Origin: a bacterium
GTDB lineage: Bacteria > Patescibacteria > Gracilibacteria > 1-14-2-50-48-13
Direction: 5' to 3'
Assembly (NCBI GenBank): GCA_030430105.1
Contig: JAUIFW010000014.1
Coordinates: 1-15,956, forward strand
DNA length: 15,956 nt
Shown here: in pieces, positions 1 through 5,900 of the stretch
Numbering within the stretch: position 1 is the stretch's first letter
How the letters are laid out: each line of letters starts with the position of its first letter
Made by a program: the position numbers and the translations under genes
The notes under the pieces: generated by a model
What the model was told of the DNA's origin: nothing
Seen by the model: the letters and a program-made list of their open reading frames with translations, nothing else
Database searches by the model: none

Positions 1-753
1 GCTATAGCTCAGCTCTGGTCCTACCGCGAGCATGAGGTTGGTTGGTAATGTCCAAGGCGTTGTCGTCCATGCTAGGAAGTAGATAGGAGCGTCATCCGTA
101 TGTTTCAAGCTCTTTGCGAGGAACTTGACCGTCACCGCTGGATCCTGCCTATCCTGATAATTTTGCTGCGCCTCGAAGTTGGAGAGCGGCGAAGATATAC
201 GGTAGGAATACGGCACAATTTTTTGCCCCAGATACACCAAATCCTTTTTCCAAAGCTCTTTGAATACCCACCATACGGACTCCATAAACCATGGCTCCAT
301 GGTGCGGTAGTCGTTTTCTTGGTCTACAAATCTACCGAGGCGTTTGATGAGCACCTTCCACTCATCCGCATAGCGCATCACCGTATCTCGACACGCCTCG
401 TTGAAACGCCCCACACCATATTCCTCAATCTCGTGGCGTGACCCAAGACCAAGTGTTTTTTCTTGCTCGAACTCTACAGGAAGACCATGTGTGTCCCATC
501 CCCAACGACGTTCGATGCGCTTTCCTCGCATGGTCCAATACCTCGGCACCATGTCTTTCATCACACTAGCAAGCACATGCCCGTAATGAGGAAGTCCTGT
601 GGCAAAGGGAGGACCATCATAGAAGGTAAACTCCTGATCCTCTGGTCGCTCACTCACACTCCTTTCAAAAATCTGCTCCTGACGCCAAAACTCAATGAGC
701 TTCTCTTCGAGTTCGGGAAAGGATTGCTTGGGATTGGGCTTCTTGAACTTCAT
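1..753 (-). CDS. ileS: Isoleucyl-tRNA synthetase, type 2, N-terminal part (runs off the window)
   Basis: Charges tRNA-Ile with isoleucine in the cytoplasm. The frame is open from the ATG at 753 to base 1, giving 251 residues of a protein that normally exceeds 1000. Residues 45-59 carry YDGPPFATGLPHYGH, the class I HIGH signature in its HYGH form (56-59). WGWDTHGLPVE (84-94) follows. TTTPWTLPTN (about 231-240) is the threonine-rich start of the CP1 editing domain. The YDGPPFATGLPHYGH wording is that of the eukaryote-like, mupirocin-insensitive type 2 IleRS, not the GPPYANG..HIGH form of type 1; that assignment rests on family knowledge. The KMSKS loop lies outside the window. No SD precedes the ATG: a terminator ends only five bases upstream. 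Expression is probably controlled by the T-box leader at 759-945. Confidence 0.96.
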   Translation of the reverse strand, partial: MKFKKPNPKQSFPELEEKLIEFWRQEQIFERSVSERPEDQEFTFYDGPPFATGLPHYGHVLASVMKDMVPRYWTMRGKRIERRWGWDTHGLPVEFEQEKTLGLGSRHEIEEYGVGRFNEACRDTVMRYADEWKVLIKRLGRFVDQENDYRTMEPWFMESVWWVFKELWKKDLVYLGQKIVPYSYRISSPLSNFEAQQNYQDRQDPAVTVKFLAKSLKHTDDAPIYFLAWTTTPWTLPTNLMLAVGPELSYS

Positions 754-758
754 GGTAC

Positions 759-788
759 AAAAAATGACAACTACAGATATGAGTTGCC
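759..788 (-). terminator. Attenuator terminator of the ileS T-box
   Basis: On the minus strand GGCAACT (788-782) pairs with AGTTGTC (772-766) through one G-U, followed by ATTTTTT (765-759). The ATG of ileS lies five bases further on, so termination here would switch the gene off. It overlaps the T-box antiterminator by three bases. Confidence 0.8.
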
Positions 789-945
789 AGCGGCCCGACA
801 TGCGGGAGGTACCACCGAAGGCGATGCTTGATTTCTGCGTTTTCGTAGCAGTGAACGAGGAGTTCTACTTGTCCGCTAGCGCGGAGGTTCTTCTCCTTGC
901 GCGCCTGCCTAGGCGAGGCTCCCGGGTGATAGCCGGTCTGCGCAT
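759..945 (-). promoter_or_regulatory. T-box riboswitch leader of ileS (Ile specifier)
   Basis: T-box leaders sense uncharged tRNA and control aminoacyl-tRNA synthetase genes. On the minus strand the leader reads GGCTATCACCCGGGAGCC near its 5' end, with ATC (Ile) at 930-928 in specifier position. It then shows GAAGAAC (893-887), AGTAGAAC (869-862), and the T-box core GGTGGTACC (816-808). TGGT would pair with the ACCA end of tRNA-Ile, whose discriminator base is A. An antiterminator can be drawn: GCC (822-820) and CGG (817-815) pair with CCG (793-791) and GGC (788-786), leaving TGGTACC in the bulge, above a CCCG/CGGG helix (806-803 with 797-794). It shares 786-788 with the terminator hairpin, so the two compete. 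The spacing resembles the compact actinobacterial ileS T-boxes as I remember them. The promoter is not clear; TATATA near 950-955 is a possible -10. Confidence 0.85.
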
Positions 946-966
946 GTACGTATATATGGTACGAGC

Positions 967-1683
967 TTACTCTGAATCCTGCAAGAGCTTTGTCAAATCC
1001 ACCGACGCAGCATCCCTACCCCTTGGGCGATATTCGAGTACGTATTTCACTCCTAAAAGGTCCTCTCCTACCTTTTCACAACTATCTAGCCCTAGACAAG
1101 AGGGGAGATTTCTATACTGACCAAGCACCGTCCCTTCCGCATCTAAAAAGAGGATATCTAAACTAAAGCCCATTCCCTTCATGTGGAATGGATAGGTTCC
1201 AGGCTCACTAAATGCAAAGAGCATGGCTTGGTTTTCTTCTATCCACTCTCTATAGGAAAGCCCCTGGATACGCTGTGCAGGTTCTCCCGCTATCCACGCT
1301 TGGAAGGTCGCGCGCTCCCCATCTGCGAAGGATACGGTCACTTCCCGCTCTTCATATTCGAAATCGTTGCGAAGCTCACTAAACCCTTCTCGGTTCCATT
1401 CAATCGCCTTGGTGTAGGACATGCATCCTCCCTGCAAGTTTTCTGGGAGCATGTCACAGGTATTACTCGTAGCAAGCACAGGGTATGCTGCCCTAAAACA
1501 TTCCTCTGCCTCATCGCGGAAGCCGCTACAGGTCTCTAGGTCACCTTGTCGGATAGCTTCATCAGCTGCGAGTGCTCCGTAGTCCACTCCTTGCCGCAAT
1601 AAACTATTTATGCCAAAGAGTAGTGCGGCGATAACGACGAGGAGGAGGATAATTCTCCATGGGGTAGTGCGATCCATATTCAT
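967..1683 (-). CDS. Membrane-anchored DUF192 (COG1430) protein
   Basis: Molecular function unknown; DUF192 proteins are small, usually exported beta-fold domains. Of 238 residues, 10-29 form a hydrophobic N-terminal segment followed by a basic residue, which suggests a membrane anchor with the rest outside. Residues 50-90 hold four cysteines (52, 62, 76, 87) in a helical-looking stretch that could be disulfide-bonded. The DUF192 domain covers about 116-220, with GLSYREWIEENQAMLFAF and the following FHMKGMGFSLDILFLD matching the family pattern GLm.R..L....GMLF.F...F.MK...PLDI.F. Two more cysteines (196, 202) sit in the usual C-terminal loop. Start at 1683 is the first ATG; a second ATG two codons later is equally possible. 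There is no SD, and a 34-bp palindrome lies three bases upstream. The gene is followed by the ileS leader in the same direction. Confidence 0.85.
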   Translation of the reverse strand: MNMDRTTPWRIILLLVVIAALLFGINSLLRQGVDYGALAADEAIRQGDLETCSGFRDEAEECFRAAYPVLATSNTCDMLPENLQGGCMSYTKAIEWNREGFSELRNDFEYEEREVTVSFADGERATFQAWIAGEPAQRIQGLSYREWIEENQAMLFAFSEPGTYPFHMKGMGFSLDILFLDAEGTVLGQYRNLPSCLGLDSCEKVGEDLLGVKYVLEYRPRGRDAASVDLTKLLQDSE

Positions 1684-1686
1684 GAG

Positions 1687-1720
1687 ACTATAAGAACCAG
1701 ATATATCTGGTTCTTATAGT
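1687..1720. repeat. Perfect 34-bp palindrome just upstream of the DUF192 start
   Basis: Both arms read ACTATAAGAACCAGATA, meeting between 1703 and 1704 with no mismatch and no spacer. It ends three bases before the ATG at 1683. On the minus strand it contains TATAAG (1718-1713), a possible -10 element. It could be an operator for a dimeric regulator or a leader hairpin in the mRNA. It has no T-tract and so is unlikely to be a terminator. Confidence 0.8.
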
Positions 1721-1723
1721 AAG

Positions 1724-1760
1724 ATATCAAATTTCAAATTACAAATGTCAAATTGTAAAT
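1724..1760 (+). repeat. AT-rich intergenic repeat, copy A
   Basis: A run of ATCAAATTTCAAATTACAAA type units, related to the tails of the copies at 5826, 8471, 11564 and 15421. It sits between the terminator at 1767 and the palindrome at 1687. On the minus strand it includes TTGACA, which could serve as a -35 for the DUF192 gene. Confidence 0.55.
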
Positions 1761-1766
1761 GCTTGA

Positions 1767-1790
1767 AAAGCGCCTCCGGGAAGGCGCTTT
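1767..1790 (-). terminator. Terminator of the 1800-2366 gene, probably bidirectional
   Basis: AAAGCGCCT and AGGCGCTTT form a 9-bp stem around a 6-base loop. A T-tract flanks it on the plus side (1793-1798) and TTTT continues on the minus side. It starts nine bases after the stop codon at 1800. Confidence 0.8.
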
Positions 1791-1799
1791 GCTTTTTTC

Positions 1800-2366
1800 T
1801 TAATGTCGACCAAGGTTTTCCCTGAACAGGAAATCCTCCAAGCCTATTTTTTTTCTTAGCTCGATGATTTTCATCATCGCTGTTTCTAGATCTGTTTCTT
1901 CCTTGAGAAACAGACGAAACGTAAATACCTGCCCAGACTCATTGCCTTGGGACTTGTGAAAATCAACGTACGCTGACTCCTCCACAGCAAAGGTGGTCAA
2001 CTGTCTGGACTGCTTAGATACGGGGACACGTAGCGTTTCGCCTAACGAGTAATACCAGTCCTTGCTTGTGAGCCCTGGAAAGATCCTGGTCTCAGCTTGC
2101 ATGAGTGTCATACAATTCCCTACCGAAGCGGAATACTCTAGTATCGCCTCGTGGGAAAAATCCGTACCATCGCAGTCGATATACGTATAGACAACCATGT
2201 CCTTCTGCACATCGAGTGGAAACGAAAGAATCTGCTGTTCACGGATTTTTCTTGTCTTCCCATGATCATGTGAAAGTGTGTCGAGCACCGTGCACGTATG
2301 TCTCATGAGCTCATGATCCGTAAGGAGCAGGCGCGCCTCGAGCCAAGTTTTTTTCCTGATCTGCAT
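1800..2366 (-). CDS. Hypothetical protein, 188 aa, family not recognised
   Basis: I do not recognise a family. The start is firm: AGGAGGT at 2379-2373 lies six bases before the ATG at 2366. The product is soluble, with no signal peptide or membrane segment. It is rich in charged residues, with alternating beta-like stretches in the middle (MVVYTYIDCDGTDF near residue 57) and a Lys/Glu-rich C-terminal helix (ETDLETAMMKIIELRKKIG). It is the last gene of a unit that appears to begin at the promoter at 3261-3288 and to end at the terminator at 1767-1790. Its strong SD contrasts with the SD-less housekeeping genes around it. Confidence 0.75.
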   Translation of the reverse strand: MQIRKKTWLEARLLLTDHELMRHTCTVLDTLSHDHGKTRKIREQQILSFPLDVQKDMVVYTYIDCDGTDFSHEAILEYSASVGNCMTLMQAETRIFPGLTSKDWYYSLGETLRVPVSKQSRQLTTFAVEESAYVDFHKSQGNESGQVFTFRLFLKEETDLETAMMKIIELRKKIGLEDFLFRENLGRH

Positions 2367-2397
2367 AGCAGAACCTCCTATGTGTATTGTCCATAGG

Positions 2398-2766
2398 CTA
2401 CTTGTGATATCGCTGGATGCAAGACATAAGAAAAATGCCCTCCGGTTGGTTACGGTAGGGCAAGGGTGGAAGAAATTCTAGTGCATCCTGACACCTCCAG
2501 ATATTAACCACTAAATGCGTGTAAATACCCGGTCTTCCAAGTTTTTGTTTGCATTGGCCGTTTCCTTCGGCGCCTATGAGACGAATGGGATTCCATTCAG
2601 AGCGGATCTTGGGCCCAAGTGGTGCCCCGAACTCCTCCCGCGGTGTCACATAGACTCCTTTACCTACAGACTTTGTAGGGAAGGCGCTGCATCCCCAATG
2701 CACGGGAGCAGTCTTTTAGTACGTAATTCGCCCTTCTTGTGGGCGGTTGGTCTGAAAATACGTCAT
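2398..2766 (-). pseudogene. Hypothetical gene broken by an in-frame TAA (codon 17)
   Basis: AGAAGGAGGT (2781-2772) lies five bases before an ATG at 2766. That frame reads MTYFQTNRPQEGRITY, stops at TAA (2718-2716), then stays open without another stop for 105 codons to TAG at 2398-2400. The downstream part includes VGKGVYVTPREEFGAPLG and, near the end, PLPYRNQPEGIFLM. No family is recognised. The 3' part could begin at GTG 2703, but no SD precedes that codon, whereas the SD at 2772-2781 serves the upstream ATG. The simplest reading is one gene of about 122 codons with a nonsense change, for example CAA to TAA. A 16-aa leader peptide, stop readthrough, or a base error are alternatives. It lies 31 bases upstream of the 188-aa gene. 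Confidence 0.5.
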
Positions 2767-2790
2767 TCCATACCTCCTTCTATATTTATA

Positions 2791-2810
2791 CCCTCAGTGA
2801 CGTCTGAGGG
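2791..2810 (-). promoter_or_regulatory. Hairpin upstream of the broken gene
   Basis: CCCTCAG and CTGAGGG form a perfect 7-bp stem around six bases, ten bases upstream of the SD at 2772-2781. There is no T-tract. It may be the last hairpin of the structured region at 2787-3254 or a separate translation-control element. Confidence 0.4.
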
Positions 2811-2923
2811 GTCCGCTGATCTCCCGGAGGGTCCTGAGTTTCAACCCTTTGTGGGTCGCCTTACAGGTCTCCTGCTCCACTCCTACGAGCGGGGGCACCT
2901 CTCCCTGGACAATGGGGAGGCCT

Positions 2924-2974
2924 TTAGGTTGTTCGTCGTCGGCCTGGGCCGGCGGCAAGTACATGCATGGCCAT
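2924..2974 (-). CDS. Possible 16-aa small protein or leader peptide
   Basis: AAAGGAGGTGA (2987-2977) lies directly upstream of ATG at 2974, one of the best SD matches in the window at ideal spacing. The frame encodes MAMHVLAAGPGRRRTT and ends in TAA. Its length equals that of the 16-codon frame at 2716-2766, which also has a perfect SD. No family is recognised. It could be a regulatory leader peptide or a genuine microprotein; or the SD may belong to a gene that has since decayed. Confidence 0.35.
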   Translation of the reverse strand: MAMHVLAAGPGRRRTT

Positions 2975-3253
2975 AATCACCTCCTTTCTCTCTGGATCTG
3001 GTTTATGCATTCTCCCGTGAGGGAATCTTAGGGGGGCCTCGTACCATTGGTAGCCCTTCCTTTCTTTCATTTTCCCGCCTTGTAGGTGGGGTAATGTGGG
3101 AGAGTAGACCTCTCCCGGAGTTAGGGGCAGGCGGTGCTGTGCAATGCCGAGGGTCGAACCCGGCATTCGCAAGCGGTGCTCTGCGTCCCTATGTGAAAGT
3201 GCCCCGCGTTTTGTGCCCGGCGATAATCGGTGGGCGTTGGGCTTTCCTTTCAC
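2924..3253 (-). CDS. Doubtful 109-codon frame starting at the predicted transcription start
   Basis: A GTG at 3253 lies 7 bases after the -10 of the promoter at 3261-3288, so this would be a leaderless message. The frame stays open to TAA at 2924 and includes the 16-aa frame as its C-terminus. The product is rich in His, Arg and Pro, resembles nothing I know, and lies in GC-rich, hairpin-dense sequence where long chance frames are expected. I list it only so that it can be tested. A structured RNA is the preferred reading of this stretch. Confidence 0.2.
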   Translation of the reverse strand: MKGKPNAHRLSPGTKRGALSHRDAEHRLRMPGSTLGIAQHRLPLTPGEVYSPTLPHLQGGKMKERKGYQWYEAPLRFPHGRMHKPDPERKEVIMAMHVLAAGPGRRRTT

Positions 3254-3260
3254 TGTGGGT

Positions 3261-3288
3261 ACTATACGTATTTTAATTTATATGTCAA
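3261..3288 (-). promoter_or_regulatory. Sigma-70 promoter of the 1800-3254 unit
   Basis: Minus strand TTGACA (3288-3283), a 16-base AT-rich spacer, and TATAGT (3266-3261). This is one of the two strongest promoters by sequence in the window. Transcription should start near 3254, at the first base of the GTGAAAG helix. Confidence 0.75.
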
Positions 3289-3339
3289 CATATTTTTTAA
3301 ATCTGTCTAGATTCACGCAAAGCAAGGCTCAACAGGCCC

Positions 3340-3369
3340 TTGCCACATCCTACATTCTATCTATATTAT
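3340..3369 (+). promoter_or_regulatory. Probable tsaC promoter
   Basis: TTGCCA (3340-3345) is followed by TATATT (3362-3367, 16-base spacer) or TATTAT (3364-3369, 18-base spacer). Either gives a leader of only about 15 bases before the ATG at 3389, with no SD. Confidence 0.45.
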
Positions 3370-3388
3370 CTTTTGATAACCTACGTAT

Positions 3389-4024
3389 ATGAACGAGTAT
3401 TTCTTCTCGAATGAGGCTACAGATCAACTAGTTGAGACCCTTGCAGAGCGGCTCCTTAATGGAGCGGTTGTTCTCCTTCCGACAGACACGGTGTATGGTC
3501 TCGCTGTTTCTCCAGAGCACCCTGATGCCGTGGATCGACTCTATTCTATCAAACAACGACCTCGTCATAAGCGCCTACCCAACATGATGCATAGTAGAGA
3601 CGCACTTCTGGAGGCAGGATTAACTCTCAATGAGACTGCTGAAAAACTGCTTACTTCACCACTTATACCAGGAAGCGTTACGCTTGTTCTCCCCTTTGGC
3701 TCAGGGAAGAAGCCTTCATGGGTAGGTACTTTTGAAGATCTTGCGATACGTATACCTAATGAAGCATATCTTCTCGATGTCCTTGCTCGTACTGGCCCGC
3801 TCTATGTGACGAGCGCAAATGTGCATGGACTTGAAACTCCTCCAACGGCTGCAGAGACACTGAAACAACTAGAGGAGAAACCCGACGTGGTTATGCATGG
3901 ACCTGAACGTGCATCAACACCTTCTACCATCGTTCGATGTATAGGAACCCCTGAGGTGTTGAGAGAAGGAATAATCCCTTCTTCCGAAATTTATTCTTTG
4001 CTACAACAAGAAAGACACCACTAG
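3389..4024 (+). CDS. tsaC: Threonylcarbamoyl-AMP synthase (Sua5/YciO/YrdC family)
   Basis: Makes threonylcarbamoyl-AMP from threonine, bicarbonate and ATP, the first step of the t6A37 modification of ANN-decoding tRNAs. Its 211 residues match the single-domain YrdC/TsaC length, not the longer Sua5. Family motifs appear in order: PTDTVYGLA (31-39), SIKQRP (53-58) with the KxR substrate-binding residues, GSVTLVL (95-101), LAIRIPN (118-124), TSAN (141-144), STIV (179-182) and REG (192-194). The ATG at 3389 has no SD; it lies about 15 bases from the predicted transcription start. The gene diverges from the accessory unit on its left and converges with the SLH protein gene on its right. A hairpin overlapping its stop codon probably ends the transcript. 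Confidence 0.94.
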   Translation: MNEYFFSNEATDQLVETLAERLLNGAVVLLPTDTVYGLAVSPEHPDAVDRLYSIKQRPRHKRLPNMMHSRDALLEAGLTLNETAEKLLTSPLIPGSVTLVLPFGSGKKPSWVGTFEDLAIRIPNEAYLLDVLARTGPLYVTSANVHGLETPPTAAETLKQLEEKPDVVMHGPERASTPSTIVRCIGTPEVLREGIIPSSEIYSLLQQERHH

Positions 4025-4040
4025 TATCGCATAGTGGTGT
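4015..4040 (+). terminator. Terminator overlapping the tsaC stop codon
   Basis: ACACCACTA (4015-4023) and TAGTGGTGT (4032-4040) form a 9-bp stem with an 8-base loop; the two His codons and the stop codon of tsaC lie in the left arm. The T-tract is weak (TTCCTT). The stem is symmetric and could also serve the convergent gene ending at 4066. Confidence 0.55.
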
Positions 4041-4065
4041 TCCTTCCGTATCCCTTCCTCTTCTC

Positions 4066-5760
4066 CTACTCCGTCACAATAGCCTTCCGCATAAACCCAC
4101 GCAGGGTCACGAGCTCAGGATAGTCATAGAAGAATGCGATCTTTTCCTCTGCAATGCTTCCAGGAGCTTCTGGCTTGTCCTGGATCACGAACGCGGTGAA
4201 GCTCTCCGCCATATCCTCCGCCTCGTTGGTCGCCGCATAGTCTGTGACAAACTGATCCTGGTATGTTTCATAGAATGCAGTCATGGCCTCCTCATCCCCC
4301 TCTGCAGCTACCTGCTCTTCTTTGATACCCGCCCAGTATTTGGTATAAAACGCGTATAGATACGATCCTTCCTTCGCACACCCTTCTCCTGGATGGTAGG
4401 TCGTACACGCTTCGTAGCTCACATACGGATCTACTTCCGTGTGCTGCAGGGTCAGCACATGTGCATACTCATGAATCAGAGTGTATTGCAGCTCCTTCCA
4501 GTCAATGGTCTCTCCATCAATAAATGCATCCTCTGGATCCATCTGGAGCACCCACTTCTCAGGATTTTCTGGCTCGGGCATCACTGCCCCCATGATATTT
4601 CCATACCCATCTGTAAATACCTCAAAGGTACTAAAGACCTCTCGTCGTTTTGAAGGTACCAAATTGGTAAAGACTTCCCACATGGTGTTGAACTGCTCCT
4701 CTGCATAGCTATGTTCTCCACCCACGCCATCTTGCCGTAGTAATGCATCTGCGTTGATAGTATACCGTGCCAAAACAGGCATATCTTCTCCCCCCTCGTC
4801 GTAGTGATCATGGAGGTCTGGCGTGTCACCTCCTTCTCCGTACCACTCCTCTTCGAGACTCGCTAACTTTTCCTCCACTGCCTGTATTTTTGCTTCACAC
4901 TCCTCATCTGACTCACACACAATGTCACACGAATAAGTACGAGGGTTATACTCTTCCTCCTCAAAACAATCCTCCTCAGACCAAAAGTAGAATGCATAAC
5001 GGTACTCATCATACAGCTCCTCTCCCGTAAATTCATCGTACCCAAGCTCGTAGAGTACCCAAGACCGACTTATCACATCTGCTACCAGCGCTCTCGATGC
5101 CGGACTATCTGGAATCCAGGTTTCTTGAAAGAGCTTTGCCTGGTTGGCATAGGTAAGGAGCGGCGCATACCAAGTAGGCCCTCCCTCTTCCACAACCCAC
5201 TCATCCATCCGGCTTGTCACAGCCAGTAGCTCCGCCACATTGACCGTGTCTCCAGGGCGATACGTGATCCCAGCCCCTCCATCACCTTGTACTAGCTCTA
5301 GCTCCTTTGCCAAACATACATAGGGTGCATACCATGCTGACACATCTATGTCATCAAAACACTGCCACGCATCTTCTTCACCAGGCTCGTATCCATAAGC
5401 CGTTACCAAGATCTTTGCGAGCTCCGCACGGTTTACATTTCGCTCCGGTGCATAGCTACCGTCTGGGTTTCCATCTACAACTCCTTGCTCATAAAGAAAC
5501 TGAATTCCTGCCGCATAGGGATGCGCGCTATGTACATCTGAAAAAAGCTGATCACCCAAATACCCTCTTTCTTCAGCAACCATACTCCCGTAGTCCCCAG
5601 TACTCTCATCATATAGCTCAGGCTCTACCATCGCTACGCTTGTTGCCAGTTCGTGGCTCGACCCGGCATACCCTTCTGAATCCATGGTGGCGCCATAGGC
5701 GACGATACTGGATAGCAAGGCAACACAGATGCTACAAAATAGCACAACGTATCGATCCAT
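4066..5760 (-). CDS. Secreted SLH-domain protein with a gluzincin-like HExxH metalloprotease domain
   Basis: Probably an exported, cell-surface protein. I choose ATG 5760 (564 aa): a signal peptide follows at once (MDRYVVLFCSICVALLSSIV, with a likely cut near YGA). The frame stays open to ATG 5823, which would add 21 residues ahead of the signal; neither start has an SD. Residues about 72-120 form one S-layer homology repeat (FSDVHSAHPYAAGIQFLYEQ, then GVVDGNPDGSY). A second, more divergent one covers 134-185 and a degenerate third lies near 195-237. An acidic Cys-containing linker follows (about 245-320). The C-terminal domain has HEYAH (430-434), the zinc-binding HExxH motif. NEAEDMAESF (about 512-521) could supply the third ligand. 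Predicted role is proteolysis at the envelope or S-layer; the substrate is unknown. Product and architecture are clear, activity is inference. Confidence 0.85.
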   Translation of the reverse strand: MDRYVVLFCSICVALLSSIVAYGATMDSEGYAGSSHELATSVAMVEPELYDESTGDYGSMVAEERGYLGDQLFSDVHSAHPYAAGIQFLYEQGVVDGNPDGSYAPERNVNRAELAKILVTAYGYEPGEEDAWQCFDDIDVSAWYAPYVCLAKELELVQGDGGAGITYRPGDTVNVAELLAVTSRMDEWVVEEGGPTWYAPLLTYANQAKLFQETWIPDSPASRALVADVISRSWVLYELGYDEFTGEELYDEYRYAFYFWSEEDCFEEEEYNPRTYSCDIVCESDEECEAKIQAVEEKLASLEEEWYGEGGDTPDLHDHYDEGGEDMPVLARYTINADALLRQDGVGGEHSYAEEQFNTMWEVFTNLVPSKRREVFSTFEVFTDGYGNIMGAVMPEPENPEKWVLQMDPEDAFIDGETIDWKELQYTLIHEYAHVLTLQHTEVDPYVSYEACTTYHPGEGCAKEGSYLYAFYTKYWAGIKEEQVAAEGDEEAMTAFYETYQDQFVTDYAATNEAEDMAESFTAFVIQDKPEAPGSIAEEKIAFFYDYPELVTLRGFMRKAIVTE

Positions 5761-5825
5761 GGGGTGAGGGTTAAAGGTACTTGCGCAGAGTGTACCTGGG
5801 CGCGCGGGTGTTGCAAAGCACAATC

Positions 5826-5869
5826 ATCCATTTGGTATCTGTCATCTGAAATTTGAATTTTGTCATTTT
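5826..5869 (-). repeat. AT-rich intergenic repeat, copy B
   Basis: On the minus strand it contains ACAAAATTCAAATTTCAGAT followed by GACAGATACCAAA, resembling the tail of copy E (GACAGATATCAAA on its minus strand) and copy C. It lies between the pnp terminator and the start of the SLH gene. Confidence 0.55.
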
Positions 5870-5899
5870 GAAAAAGGCCGGCATATGCCGGCCTTTTTC
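5870..5899 (-). terminator. Terminator of pnp, perfectly palindromic
   Basis: GGCCGGCAT and ATGCCGGCC abut inside a 30-bp palindrome flanked by AAAAA and TTTTT, so it can work in both directions. It starts two bases after the pnp stop codon and reads GGCCTTTTTC on the minus strand. Confidence 0.85.
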
Positions 5900-5900
5900 T

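Larger units (their letters stand above)
2787..3254 (-). ncRNA. Candidate structured RNA or long structured leader, unknown class
   Basis: This stretch of more than 450 bases is clearly richer in GC than its flanks and packed with hairpins. At the predicted 5' end GTGAAAG (3253-3247) pairs with CTTTCAC (3199-3193), enclosing a second 7-bp helix (3242-3239 plus 3236-3234 with 3207-3201). Further hairpins are 3167-3143, with a canonical T-loop (CCGGG-TTCGACC-CTCGG); 3116-3098, a perfect 7-bp stem; 3090-3074; 3056-3034, two 4-bp helices around a bulge; and 2810-2791. A near-consensus promoter ends just upstream. I looked for RNase P, tmRNA, 4.5S, 5S and tRNA signatures and found none. It could be a free RNA or the leader of the genes at 2766 and 2366. 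Direction is inferred from the promoter; the 3' limit is uncertain. Confidence 0.4.

Noticed and set aside
2398..2766. Alternative genetic code with a reassigned stop
   Set aside because: The internal stop is TAA, which ends several intact genes here (for example at 967, 1800, 5901), and TGA ends the gene at 9287.
2515..2976. 153-codon plus-strand frame
   Set aside because: No SD or promoter, unnatural composition, and it lies antisense to the promoter-led unit with SD sites on the minus strand.
3143..3167. tRNA gene suggested by a T-arm-like hairpin
   Set aside because: The 3' side CATTGCA has no complementary 5' acceptor strand within tRNA distance, and no anticodon or D arm can be drawn.
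2787..3254. RNase P RNA, tmRNA, 4.5S or 5S RNA
   Set aside because: The conserved blocks (GAGGAAAGTCC of RNase P, the tmRNA acceptor ends and tag ending in LAA-stop, GGAAGGAAGCA of SRP RNA, the 5S CCGAAC core) are absent on both strands.
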